The notes below the pieces were generated by a model. That model was given only the letters and a program-made list of their open reading frames with translations, had not been told where the DNA came from and made no database searches. Of a stretch of DNA of 64,000 nt, positions 10,492 through 22,500 are shown piece by piece. Position numbers and translations under genes: made by a program. Positions within the stretch are counted from its first letter, which is position 1; the number at the start of each line of letters is the position of its first letter. Source of the DNA: Stomoxys calcitrans (taxonomy: Eukaryota; Arthropoda; Insecta; Diptera; Muscidae); the NCBI RefSeq assembly GCF_963082655.1, contig NC_081553.1:157581441-157645440 (forward strand), given 5' to 3'.

Positions 10492-13400
10492 GAGCACTAG
10501 ATTAAGTTAAAAAGGAAGATATTCCTTCTCGACCAAGGCGCATGCTTGGATACCAAGGATTCCCTCAGATTCTGAAACGATACTTGGAGACTAAGGAAAT
10601 GTAATCCCAGGAGACTAAAAATCCCTCTGCCACAAACGAGACATGAGGGAATGACATCGAAACGGGAACCGACAAGCCTTGTGTGGGTGGGTCACCGCAA
10701 GTGCCCAGCGTCCTGAGGAAGAGTAGTTCCACAGCTTGCTCACCTGCCAGCCTTGAAACAAACCAGTCTCACTACTGGCTGGCTTCCCTATATATGGCAC
10801 ACGATTCAGAGATGCCGGCTTTAAACCTTAAGTGCTTCTGTAGGGAAGAAAAGCCTCATTGTAGGAAGTGATGCTAATGCATATCACCAGATATGAGGAA
10901 GTTCGGATGTCAACGAAAGGGGTGAGCCGCTTATTGAATATATAAAAAGTTGCAATCTCACGATTTGTTATAAAGGGGTTAAACCGAACTTTATTACCAG
11001 GAACAGGCAGGAGGTACTAGATATTATCTTTGTATCGGAAGATATAAGTGGAAGAATATGCGACTGGGAAGTGTTGGATGACCACAGCTTCTCGGATCAT
11101 CGTTATATTAGTTTTAGCCTTGGAGAAAATGCTGAAGTTGTGGTCCTTCGGCTAAACAGAAAAAAAGGCGGATTCGGATAAATTTCGGCACAAATTCTGC
11201 ACCACTATCCCTTCTAGACTAGAAAAGGAAGTGAAAACTACGGAGGACATAGACATAGTGGTCACACGGACCACGAATGCCCTGAATGACTCGCTTTTGT
11301 CAGCATGCCCTAGTGCCAAGCCAAGGGGCAAACAGTGACCGCCATGGTGGACCCCAGAGCTGATTGGTCTAAGAAAGGAATGCAGAAAACTCTTCAACAG
11401 AGCAAAAACCACAAGAGCACCATACGTTTGGGACATCTTTAAGGCTGAGCTATGATAATATAAGGGAGAGCTTAAAAAGGCTAAGAAAAAATCCTGGGTA
11501 GGATTCTGCAGCTCCGTGGAGGATATATCTGAGGCCTACAGGCTAAGGAAGATTCTGTTCTCGAGACCTTTTGCGGTGGGGTATATCCAGAAGTCAGAGA
11601 ATGTATGGACAATGTGAGGAAACACTAGAACAGCTTGTTGATACACATTTCGCGTGAAATTCTCCAATGGAAAACGTGGTACCAGAAAAGGTTGTCACTG
11701 ATATGCATTCGTCGGAGGCCATTAGGGAAATTTTGTCTGAGCCGAAAATCCTTTGGGCGATAAGAAGTTTCAATTCCTTTAAGTCGCCAGGCCCTAATGA
11801 TATCTCACCGATTGAATTACAAGCTGTGTCGGATAGACTGGTTTCCTGGCTTAGGAAGATATACTCTGCTTGTATCAGAATGTCATATATACCTGTGGGA
11901 TGGAGGAACACGAAGGTCATTTTCATTCCGAAATAAGGAAAACCCGATCAAACCAAGGCGAAAGATTTTCGTCCTATTAGTCTGTCATCCTTAATGCTGA
12001 AAACTCTTGAGAGGTTGATAGAAACATATGTTAGTGCAAAGATCCCATGAGATCGCCAGTCGCGGCAGCAGCATGCATATAGTAAAAGCAAATCCACTGA
12101 AATAGCCCTTCACGACCTAATCGCCTTTAAAGAGGGTTCTACCGCTGTCAAGGAATATACAATGGTAGCATTTCTTGACATTGAAGGTGCTTTCAATATT
12201 GCAAAGCCGACGTCAATCATGAAGGAGTTGGAGTTTCTTGGCATTAACTCTACCGTAAGAGAGTTTATTAATAACTTACTTACGGCAGGCTTGGGATCTG
12301 TGGATCTAAAAAGATGGGTCAGCAGAGGAACTCCCCAAGGAGGTGTACTGTCTCCTCTACTTTGGAATATAGCCATTAACAATATATTATTGTCTCTGGA
12401 AGAAAAAGGCGTAAAAGTGGTTGTGTGGCAATTGCGGCTAGGGGAAAGTTTCCCAGCACTCTAAGAGATATACTTCACGAAGCTCTACATACAACAGCAA
12501 AGTGGGCTACCGAAAGTGGTTTAGGTATAAATCCATGCAAGACAGTTCTTTTCAGCAGGAGATACAAGTTGCCTACAGTGGAACCTGTCTACTTGGGTGG
12601 AGAGATTGTTCCATTTACAGAAAGCGCAAAATACCTGGGTGTTTTGCTGGACAGGAAACTGAACTTCAAATCCAACATTTTGGAAAGGGCAAGAAAGGCC
12701 ACTCTTGCCCTACACATGCAAGAGAGCCATTTTCAAAAGTTGGGGGTTTAGACCGCGTATCATGCATTGGGTATATACCGCAGTTGTCAGACCTATTATG
12801 CTATATGTTGTTGTAGTCTGGTGGACGGCGCTTCAAAAATCCACCTACTGCTCAATACTTAACCAGATCCAAAGGGTGGCTTGTTTGTGCATCACATCCG
12901 CACTAAGGACTATCTGATGCCCTGAATTTAATGCTAAATATTTTGCCTTTGGCTATTGTGGTTAGACAAATTGCAGCGACCACTGCTGTGAGGTTATTCT
13001 GAACACAAAAACCGCTCTCGACTGTCGCAGATCTCTCAACGGGATAAATGAACAGTTCATAATACACCTGCTCTGGGTGCCGTGTCACAGAGATATCCCA
13101 GGAAATTGTAAAGTGGACGAGCTTGCGAGACTAGGAACTACTTTACACATTCCAGGGAAACTGGAATCTGTGGGTATGCCTCTAGTGACATGTTAGCTAA
13201 GTTTTCAGGAACTGGCCCGAAGGACAACGAATGATAGATGTCACAAAAAGGGGCTGTGAGCATTCCAAAACTATGTGGCCTAATCTCGACTTGAAGAGGT
13301 CTATCGCTTTGCTGTCATTGGCTAGCACAGACGTCTCAGTCATTGTGTCCGCTATGACAGGTCACTGTCTAATCGGAAAACATGCTGACAGACTGAAGGT

Positions 13401-13674
13401 TGCCAACGACTTTTGCAGAAGCTGCAGGGACATCGAGGAAGAGACTATAGAACACCTTCTGTGTGTGTGTCCTGTGTGGTTCTCATTTGTTTGAGCACCT
13501 GTCTGATTTAGCGGATGTGAACATTCGCAAGTTACTAGGCTTTTTAAAGCGATCTGGATGGTTCAATGGTAGGAACTAGAAGGCATTTTCCTTCTTCTGT
13601 TCCTGTGGTTTCACAACGGACGAAAACGTCTAAGTGAGTCTGACGGCAGACTGCCACTTAAAACTAACCTAACT
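10492..13674 (+). mobile_element. RNase H-bearing non-LTR retrotransposon, copy A
   Basis: A 3.2-kb degraded copy of a family also present at 34912-38222 (minus) and 51700-55018 (plus). In order it carries an ORF1-proximal segment (10492-10860), an AP-endonuclease remnant (GSDANAYHQI near 10870, DDHSFSDHRYISFSL near 11078-11125), a linker, RT (11667-12770), an RNase H remnant (HLLWVPCHRDIPGN near 13065-13110) and a C-terminal Cys/His motif (DFCRSCRDIEEETIEHLLCVCP near 13410-13475). The 3' end reads GGCAGACTGCCACTTAAAAC followed by TAACCTAAC. This architecture points to the I/LOA group. Many stops and frameshifts make it inactive. The 5' limit is where similarity to copy C begins. Confidence 0.8.
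11667..12770 (+). pseudogene. Reverse transcriptase of non-LTR copy A
   Basis: Pieces of RT are readable in order: SFKSPGPNDISPIELQ (fingers, about 11780), MSYIPVGWRNTKVIFIPK ending in a TAA at 11934, DFRPISLSSLMLKTLE (about 11970), VAFLDIEGAFN (about 12165, first catalytic Asp), GTPQGGVLSPLLWN (about 12328), then CKTVLFSRRYKLP and the thumb KYLGVLLDRKLNFKSNI. The palm motif that should carry YADD is missing: the frame passes straight from KGVKVV to VAIAARGKF through a gap that removes about 14 bp around 12421, which also shifts frame. The enzyme is dead. Confidence 0.8.
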
Positions 13675-13983
13675 CTGAATGTTGTACATGATACGTATGT
13701 ACACCGTGTGATAAGTACGAAAAATTTAATATGAAAAATGGATTTTGGAATAAATATGCAACTTTTTCGATTAAATCGTGCTTTTATTTCGTAGAACATA
13801 CATTTAGATACATGTATATAAAAAAAAGGTACAATACATATTAGAATACATGCCGATTGGAGCGAGCTCTAATCGTATTCGACGTACATAAGACAAGTCT
13901 TATGGATGCAGAAAGTGACAGCTCATGTGACATGTCTTATATTCTAACGGCAGCTTAAATAGCCCTGATAATGTCAAAAAATA

Positions 13984-14330
13984 ACCAGTAAAAGCGTGCT
14001 AAATTTGGCCTGGCCGAATTTTGGGAACCCAAAATTCGGTCCATATCGGTCTGGTTATAGATCGATATGGACCGCACTTGGCACAGTTGTTGAGAGTCAC
14101 AGCAGAACACTATGTGCAAAATTTCAGCCAAATCGGACAAAAATGGCGGCTTCCAGGAGCTCAAGAAGTCAAATCGGGATATCGGTTTATTTGGGAGCTA
14201 CATCACGTTCTTGACCGCTTTGGACTGTACTTGGCACAGTTGTTGGAAGTTAAAACAAAACACCATGTACAAAATTTCAGCTAAATCCGGCAAAATTTCG
14301 GATTAGAAACGAATTTGATAACCTATTTTG
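13984..14330 (+). mobile_element. DINE-1-like element, partial (subfamily 5)
   Basis: It starts CCAGTAAAAGCGTGCTAAAT, then TTGGCCTGGCCGAATTTTGG, a variant of the subfamily 1 head. It contains two internal units with TTGGCACAGTTGTTG and CAAAATTTCAGC. The 3' part is lost where the Helitron-like repeat begins. Confidence 0.5.
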
Positions 14331-14666
14331 GGGACATGTGTTTGGGGGACGCCTTATCCTGTAAACTCATTATGGGCCAAGTGCCTGGGGACCACCTCAC
14401 CCCCGAAAACACCCCTAAATCAGATATCATAAGAATGTCGGACTGAAATAAAGTATTTTAAAAATTGAGTACCACCTTACATCCAAACTTAATTTGTAGA
14501 CTAATAAAGATGTGGGATTCAGACTGTAAGTCGAGCGATATACTATTTTCGTAGCATGGTATTTCAATAAAAGCTCTTTAATTGTCGAAAATAAATATTC
14601 CAAGGAAACTTTTGTTCCATATAAAGTAAAAGAAGGCGCAGCGGAGCGAGCCCGGGTCAGCTAGTA
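14331..14666 (+). repeat. Helitron-like repeat, 3' part ending CTAGT
   Basis: It ends AAGGCGCAGCGGAGCGAGCC followed by CGGGTCAGCTAGT at 14666. Two other window sites end in a similar GCAGAG...GCTAGT (27540-27578 and 59444-59475). A CTAG-T terminus after a GC-rich tail is typical of non-autonomous Helitrons in insects. The left limit is uncertain. Confidence 0.35.
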
Positions 14667-15514
14667 GGAGCTATATAAACCAGTAACGGAACAATTCAGA
14701 CCAAATTTTGTACAGATCGGTGGAAAATTTTAGCTATTATGGCATTTAAGTATAAATCGGGCGATATATATCTATGGGAACTATATCTTTATCTAACTCT
14801 GAACCGATTATGATGAAATCTTGCACATATGTTAAGATCAGTAACAAACCAATCCATCCCAAATTTTGTGCAAATCGGTTGAAAATTGTAGCTACTACGG
14901 CCATTTGAATGCAAATCAGGCATACATATATATGGGAGCTATATCTAAATCTAAACCGATTTCGGTGAAATTTTGCACATGTATTAAGATCAGTAACAAA
15001 ACAATTCGTGCCAAATTTTGTGCAGATGGGTTGAAAATTGTAGCTACTACGGCCATTTAAGTAAAAATCGGGCGATATATATGTATGGGAGATATATCTA
15101 AAACCCACCCAATTTTGACGAAATCTTGCGGATATGTTGAGATCAGTAACAAAACAATCCATGCCAAATTTTGTGCAGATCGGTTGAAAATTGTAGCTAC
15201 TACGGCCATTTAAGCGAAAATCGAGCGATACATATATATGGGAGCTATATTTAAATCTGAACCGATTTTTACCAAAGTCAATAGCGTTCGTCCTTGGGCC
15301 AAAAAGTGATATGTGCAAAATTTCGTGATGATTAGGCAACAAATACGGCCTGCACTTTGATTACAAGAATACATGGACTCACATGCGGAAATGCCTAAAT
15401 CGAATCGGAAAGTGATTCTGAGTCGATAGGTCTCTTGGCTCTTCTACTTCTTAGCGTTGCAAGCAAATGCACAAACTTATAATACCCTGTGCCACAATAG
15501 TGGTGTAGGTTATA
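14667..15514. mobile_element. DINE-1-like element with ~150-bp tandem units (subfamily 2)
   Basis: Four imperfect units repeat GTAGCTACTACGGCCATTTA ... GGGAGCTATATCTAAATC ... AAGATCAGTAACAAAACAAT at about 14735, 14889, 15039 and 15192. The 3' end is a hairpin, ATACCCTGTGCCAC / GTGGTGTAGGTTAT (15482-15513), the counterpart of the subfamily 1 terminal hairpin. A 198-codon minus-strand frame across the units is an artefact of the repeat. Confidence 0.6.
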
Positions 15515-15539
15515 AAAATACAAAAATTAATAAATCAGT

Positions 15540-15655
15540 ACAGCAACATTTAAAAATAAAAAATTATGAAAAGTAACTCGGAAGAAGATTGAACCATAGA
15601 CCTCACTGCTTGCAGTACAGCACACTACCACTCACCTACCATCCCACATCTAAGT
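15540..15655 (-). mobile_element. tRNA-like SINE fragment, minus strand
   Basis: On the minus strand TAGGTGAGTGGTAGTGTGCT resembles an A box and GGTTCAATC (15587-15595 complement) a B box, about 50 bp apart, followed by an AT-rich tail. The intervening arm does not fold as a clean tRNA cloverleaf by eye. It could also be a decayed tRNA pseudogene. Confidence 0.4.
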
Positions 15656-15952
15656 GAGTGACAAAGTAAGGCAATTCAGAAAACAGTACAACTACTATTA
15701 CAAAACCCAAAAATTATTTAGCAGTCAAAGACGCGAGTTGTGTGGGTAGTGAACGGCGCTAATGCAAATTCGCTTATTGGGTTAACACGAACCAATCGTG
15801 GCTTATTAATGCACAAGTATAAGTTTGGCAGTCCTGTTTAAATAAATGAATACTGAAGTATTAAAACTATAACATGGCAGCTCTAAAATATTTTTCATTT
15901 ACACCCTAGGCGATCACACTAACACATTTGTACGTACACATAACCGTGCAAT

Positions 15953-16209
15953 AGTGTAAGTATATTTGCCCATTAATTATTAACTTGCGTATTAGTTCGC
16001 TTTCAATGAGTCGTATGCGGCCGGAGTGGCAAAGTGCGGCGGAAGATGTAGGTTTTTACACGCACTTAGAGCACATAACCGTGCAATAGTGTTCTAAATC
16101 GTTTAAAAACCTTCATCTTCCGCCGCACTTTGCCACTCTGGCCGCATACGACTCATTGAAAGCGAACGAATACGCAAGTTAATAATTAATGGACATATAT
16201 ACTTACACT
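15953..16209. repeat. Long near-perfect palindrome (two 106-bp arms)
   Basis: Arm 1 (15953-16058) and arm 2 (16104-16209) are inverted copies with about five mismatches and no gaps, separated by a 45-bp loop. The arms start AGTGTAAGTATAT and include TCAATGAGTCGTATGCGGCC and AAAGTGCGGCGGAAGATG. The loop repeats the sequence CATAACCGTGCAATAGTGT that also lies just outside arm 1 (15939-15957). It could be a fold-back element or an inverted duplication. Transcribed, it would form a long hairpin RNA. Confidence 0.85.
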
Positions 16210-16369
16210 CTTGTCGAGCCCCTAAATCAAATCTTCATTTGTGGTCCGATTTTCAAATTTTCAATTTTCTGAAAACGAAAATTCTGAATTTTGCAGATAA
16301 AATTGTCCCATGAAACACAAAAAAACTACCCGATTTTTTTCACTAAAATACCCAAATGTTATTATAATG

Positions 16370-18290
16370 ATATTATAGTCGCTGGAGACTTTAATAGTAA
16401 TGTCCTAGAAGAGACACATTTGACATGCAATCAATAGGGTTGCATGTTGTTAATTCCAATATTGCCACACACTATACAACGACAACAGAGACTCTATTCT
16501 TCGTAAGTTCCAAGACTGATGTGATCAATTGTCGGCATGATTTATGTTTTTTGACTTATGACGTTGCAATGGAATATACAAGTATATCATCGTATAGAAA
16601 AATTGATTATAACTCACTACTTTGTGAAATTGGCACCATTGTGGACGAACAGACTGCATTTCTTCAACGTAATGTGAGTTAGATTTTCGGCAAATGTGTG
16701 CCGATGAAGATCCAAACTGTTTTTACGAGTGGGAATCAGTGGTTTGATAATGATATTAAAGTATGGATACGTAAAAGAGATTGTTGTGCGTACTCTCGAT
16801 GGAAGCGTTTTGGAGCACCTGATTTCTTTAATGATTACAAGCGTGTGGGGAATCAGACCACTTCTTGTATAAAATCGAAGAAAAAAGCTTATTTTAGTGG
16901 TACATTTCAAGAGGCATTGAGCACGAAAGATAATTGGAGGCATATTAAGTCAATTGGAATAGGAAGTGATAATGCATCAATTGGTAGTCATGTTGATTTG
17001 GACTGAATTAATAGGAGTTTCTTAAACATATCTTTTCCTGAGCCAAACATACATTTCTATGACAGTGAATTTAGTAACGATTGACCGTTTTGAATAAAGC
17101 GATATCGTTAGCGCTGTAGAATCGATAAAGTCTAATGCCATTGGTTCTGATGGTATTGACCCGAGATTTTTTAGGATAATTCTACACTTTATTCTTCCGT
17201 ATATGAGCCATCTTTTTAACAATATTATTTTAAGGAGCAAGGATAGTCCCAATACCAAAGAATAACCAAGAATACGCCAATAGCAATACTTCCATACATC
17301 TCTAAGATAACATTAAATTTTCTGAAAGAACAACGGTTTTTATATTTTCCTATCTTTGGAATAGAAGCCAATCCGTATGTTTTGATAGCCGATATTCTAG
17401 ATATCTTCCAGTCTCAAGAGGTGTTCCACAGGGATCTGTATTGGGTCCACTCCTTTTTTCCTTATATAGCAATGACCTTCCTAGATAGTTGCGGAACTGT
17501 ATGCTGTAGGCATTCGTTTGTATGCCGACGACGTACAGCTGAATATGAGTTCTTCGCCTCAGAGGCTAATCGGTGGCGTACTTCGCTTTAATAGTGACTT
17601 GGAAAGGATAAATACATGGGCAAACTTGTGATATATAGGAATCGGATGATAATGCCGCCCAATCTTGATGTGGCAATTGCTGGAACCCCGATTGAGATTG
17701 TTTTATCTGCAAGAAACCTTGGTTTGGAGTTTGATGATTGACTTTCATAGAATAATCATGTCAGTACGACAGTGGGCAGGACCTATGGCTTTTTACGGAA
17801 CTTATATGTGAGTCGACAGTACACCCCTTTGTCCATAAGAGTGCCTTTGGTTAGGACATTTATTCTACCGAAACTATTATACTCTTGCGAGTTTTTTTAC
17901 GCTTGTGATGTAGCTCATAGGAATAAATTGCCTGTAGCCTTTAACGATGTTGTTAGATACATTTTTGGTTTGTGTAAAAAAGACAGAGTATCTGACTTTG
18001 CCAGATAAGCATATGGTGTCTCATTTGACTCGCACCTTAAGATATGCTCGTTGCAAATAATCCACAAGATTATTTATACCAAAGAACCGTCATATCTGAC
18101 TTCTGTATTGCGTGTTGCCAACTTTACAAGGGGTAAACAAGTAATACAAATACGCCATCAATATTGTGTATCTGAACAAAAGTTCTTTGTTAATACTATA
18201 CGTCTCTGGAATAATCTTCCCAATAGTATTCAAATTATAATTAATAAACGACAGTTAAAAATTTCGATTTACAATCATTTTAATTAATTG
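16370..18290 (+). mobile_element. Jockey-like non-LTR retrotransposon, degraded
   Basis: Fragments of one ORF2 follow each other in changing frames: VAGDFNSNV (AP-endonuclease, about 16380), HDLCFLTYDV (about 16535), QWFDNDIKVWIRKRD (about 16738), IVSAVESIKSNAIGSDGIDP (about 17108, RT fingers), SRGVPQGSVLGPLLFSLY (about 17415), FVYADDVQLNMSSSPQ (about 17515, catalytic YADD retained) and the thumb region ending SIQIIINKRQLKISIYNHFN (18228-18284). There is no RNase H domain. The GDGI-before-palm and VPQGSVLGPLLF motifs fit the Jockey group. Frameshifts, stops and a gap around 17260 make it inactive; the 5' end is missing. Confidence 0.72.
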
Positions 18291-18312
18291 TTGGTTTTTT
18301 TTTTTATAACTT

Positions 18313-19532
18313 TTTATACCCTCCATCATAGGATGGGGGTATACTAATTTTGTCATTCTGTTTGTAACACCTCGAAATATGCGTCTGTGAACCTATAAAG
18401 TATATAAATTCTTGATCGTCATGTCATTTTAAGTCGATCTAGCGATGTCCGTCTGTCTGTCGAAAGCACGTTAACTTTCGAAGGAGTAAAGCTAGCCGCT
18501 TGAAATTTTGCACAAATACTTTTTATTAGTGTAGGTCAGTTGGTATTGTAAATGGGACAAATCGGTCCATGTTTTGATATAGCTGCCATATAAACCGATC
18601 TTGGGTCTTGACTTCTTGAGCCTCTAAAGAGCGTAATTCTTATCCGATTTTATTGAATTCCAACAACTACGCTAAGTATGGTTTACATCGGTCCATGTTT
18701 TGATATATCTGTCATATAAACCGATCTTGGGTCTTGACTTCTTGACCCTCTAGAGGGGGCAATTCTCGATTTCATTGAAATTTTGCACGTAGTGTTTTGG
18801 TAGCACTTCCAACAACTACGCTAAATATGGTTTAAATCGGTCCATGTTTTGATATAGCTGCCATATAAACCGATCTTGGGTCTTGACTTTTTGAGCCTCT
18901 AGAGGGCGCAATTCTCGTCCGATTTGGTTGAAATTTTGCATGAGGTGTTTTGTTATGACTTCCAATAACTGTGCTAAGTATGGCGTAAATCGGTATATAG
19001 CCTGATATAGGTGCAATATAAACCGATCTGGGATCTTGACTTTTTCTCATCCGAGTTGGTTAAATTTTGCATGAGATGTTTTGTTATGACTTCCAATAAC
19101 TGTGCTAAGTATGGGGTAAATCGGTATAGAGCCTGATATAGGTGACATATAAACCGATTTGGGATCTTGACTTTTTGAGCCTCTAGAGGGCGCAATTCTC
19201 ATTCGGTTTGTCAGAAATTTTGTACAACGGCTTCATGACCTTCAACATACGTGTGTAATATGGTCTGAATCGATCAATAGCTTAATACAGCTCCCATATA
19301 AACCTATCACCCGATTTTGCTTCTTGCTTATCCGAATGAACTGAAATATTACACAATGACTTCTACAATTTTCAGCATTCATTTATGGTAAGAATCGGAC
19401 TATAACTTGATATAGCTTCAATAGCATAACAGTTCTTATTCAATATTCTATGTATGTGTACTCGACAAATACGATAAATAGTGGAGGGTATATAAGATTC
19501 GGCCCGGCCGAACTTAGCACGCTCTTACTTCT
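18313..19532 (-). mobile_element. DINE-1-like element, long copy (subfamily 1)
   Basis: The best-preserved copy. Its 3' terminus is a hairpin TATACCCTCCATC / GATGGGGGTATA at 18315-18343, followed inward by TTTTGTCATTCTGTTTGTAA, TATAAAGTATATAAATTCTT and GATCGTCATGTC, GTCGATCTAGCGATG and GTCCGTCTGTCTGTCG. This order (TATACCC hairpin, CATAAAGTATATATATTCTT, GTCGATCTAGCCATGTCCGT) closely matches Drosophila INE-1/DINE-1. Five internal units carry AAACCGATCTTGGGTCTTGA at 18593, 18718, 18866, 19020 and 19153. The 5' end reads GGCCCGGCCGAACTTAGCAC then GCTCTTACTT. It has no coding capacity. Confidence 0.72.
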
Positions 19533-22500
19533 TATTTATTAATTTCGTAAGTCACTATCATTCAATTGTTAAATTTTCTTTTAAGTTTCTTTCTCTGTTT
19601 TTTTTTTAAATTTTTTTTGTTTATATATAATATCAGTAACTTTGCTTAAATTGTAAAATATTTTTTACCAAATTTTATTCTTTTTAAATGAAAACTTGTT
19701 GAACTCATTGTACTTAACAATTTACCAACTCATGCTTTATATAAGACATTGTCTTTTGTATGGGTTTTATCATAATATATAATACATAATACAAACAGGA
19801 ATCGCTCGAAATCGAACCTTTTTCGGTTTGTGTATGTCGAATTCAATTTTTTCGTCTGCACATACGTTAGTCAATGTTTTCATTATCACATGCTAACGAT
19901 TTTGGGATTGCCAAAGACGTGTTTTTCGATTTCTCCTCATCTACTGCCAATTTGTATGTCCCGTTGTGCAACTATGTTGTGGTTTTCTTTATTTCAATCA
20001 CATACACTAGCTCAAAACTTTATTGGCATATAACATTGTTTTGTGTTTTATAAATAATAAATGGAATCATCTATTGGTGTTTACACAAAGTAACAATTTT
20101 TACTTCAGAAGCACTAATTTGTGCCCAAATTTGCTGCAATGCGCTTAAGAGATATGTTCGTAAACTTTATAGACAGCCTTTTTTGCCCCCTTACTTATAT
20201 CATAGGATCCGTGGAGGGCATGCTATAGTTTGTAAAATTTATTTCCCTTGTCCATTTTAGCCAACAAAATTTTCGCTCGAAAGCAAATTATCAAGTGACT
20301 GGTTTTGACATTTGCTTCGCATTTTTGACAACTGTTACGATATAGTTGAACCCATTTTTGTATGAGAATGCTTACGTTTTTGTTCGTTTTGTTGTTCTAT
20401 AAATTCGTCGTTTAAAATGAGATACACAAACCGAAATCGGCTTTTTTCTTTTGCAGGCCGAACAAACGCCCATATTCGACATTGACAAACAAGCTATTAA
20501 TATGCGAAAAAAGTCCAGACAGTGAAACATTCACTGACTTCCCACTATTGTATATAGTCTTGCTACACGGTTAGGTTATCCCGACTCTGTTATCAATATT
20601 AAGAAATATCAAGACATTTGGAGCCAACACAAATATTGAACGAATCTAAAGTACAAATATAATGGCTCATTGTCAGACACGAGGTGCCTTCTCTTGGTTA
20701 AGTTTTTAGACCCACTAGGCTAGTCGTACTTTTCATCCAATCTCGTTGAATTTTAAAACGATGAGTTGCATTGGCCCCCTCTAAATCAGAACCATGTGTG
20801 GGTCACATTAGTCCAACTTTCGGTATGGGCCTTTTAACAAAAGTATATTATTTAAAAAATTCGGCCAGTCTTAACGAGTTTTTAGTTCGTCCTGAATTTT
20901 AACATCCAACATCCACCTAAACAGGTTAAAAAATTTTTATAAGCTCCCTTCTTTACCCCGTAGAAGCTTCACCTCCCGATACTTACACCAAATATTAACT
21001 TGATAGTTCAAACAATGGATATATGTATTCCAAATATAAATCGATCCCTTGGCATGAGCTGCTAGAAGCCATAGTGTATACCATACTGTTTTATATCTAA
21101 CACTTGTTTAACATTTCTAGAAGAAATCATGGACCCAATATTCGTTCAGGCCGAACATAGCCTTTTATTACTTAATTTTTTGGTTAATCGATTTCGTTAT
21201 AAATTGGAAAACGATACCTAGTTTTGTAGAGAATCCCGGTCAATCGCGATTTATATTATAGAGTGTCCCTACTTCCTGCTTTGAGGACCTGCCAAGCCTA
21301 ATTGTAATCGTCTTTTCTATACCCAAGTTCTACCACGGGGTGATAGTAAAGCCAGTCCTAATCAATAGCTTGTTTTGTTAACAAAAAGTAGAAAATAATA
21401 AATAATCTTTTTATTTTTGCTTCGATTATTTGTGAAAAAAACCGTAAATACCCTAAACCGTAAAATAGTAAATACCGCTTGATGCTTTTTAAATTGACAA
21501 AAATTAAGCTAAAGTGTAAAACAAAATTATTTTCTACAAAAAATTTCCATATTGTTATTCGCCAAATGTAAGTTGGGTCTCAAGCCAAAAAGTAAGTTAG
21601 GTCCAAATTTTCCTCAAATTCGTATTCTTCGAGCTGATCTAAGACCTTAATATCTTCCATGTACCGCAAAATTCCCTCAGAAAAGGGCGTTACCGTTTGG
21701 GACGGTCCCCAGGGTCGAGGGTGTTTATGGGGTTTGAAAAAAAGTGTAAAATTAAAGTAAACAAAAGATATTTGTAAACAACTCATTGAGGCCGATCATT
21801 TATAGGTATACCATAAAAAGAATATATCTCGCCTGCATGGACGAGGAAATTATATCATTAATGACTTCACATTCTATTGAAATTGTTTTAAAGGCAATCA
21901 TAGCGAAGAATTTTTGCTAGCTTGTAACCTTTTAGCCAATACAAATGATACACCAAGTGATTTTGCATAGTAATCAATTTCGACAAAAATTTGGAAAACG
22001 ATAACCTTCCATTAAAATTCGAAAAATAAAGCTAATATAGTAAATCTTACTTGCGTGGGTTTGATGTCTTCTTTCAAAAATAAAATATTTAGACGTTGTT
22101 TTCTCTATTGTTATAATCCTTCTTTATTAAACGCGAACAAACAGCATCACTCCTTAAAGTATATTATATATTATTGCATTAAATACGTTACTTATGTAAA
22201 CATGTATCCGAGTGAAATTGATGTAGAAAATTTCAAATGCTCTATTCGGGTACTCGTTAATAAACCTACAGGGTAAGCATATTTCCCACCAAATACTTAA
22301 ACAATTTTAAACCCAAAGGAGCTCATTCTCCTTCGCGTTGCGTTAGATTTCGTGCGTTGAGTTGTTTCGCAACGCTGCCCAGTTTTTGGTTAACCACATT
22401 CAACGCGTTTTTGCCGGCGGATAACCACGTGTTCAATGAAAAAAAAAGTAATAAACAGCCCTGGTATATGAAGGCGGAAAGCTTTCAACCACCCCCACAA

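Noticed and set aside
14746..15342. 198-codon minus-strand open frame
   Set aside because: It translates the ~150-bp tandem units of a DINE-1-like element; the protein is simply the repeat read in frame, with no start context or family. The same applies to frames at 18816-19195, 23580-23888, 28761-28976, 57241-57450 and 60087-60446.
18560..19200. Regular repeats resembling a CRISPR array
   Set aside because: Units are 125-155 bp, imperfect, without spacer/repeat structure, in a eukaryotic context; they are a transposon minisatellite core.
21580..21786. Protein-like 68-codon minus frame (GPSQTVTPFSEGILRYMED)
   Set aside because: No splice signals, start context or recognised family; too little to call a gene, though a short retroelement scrap is possible.
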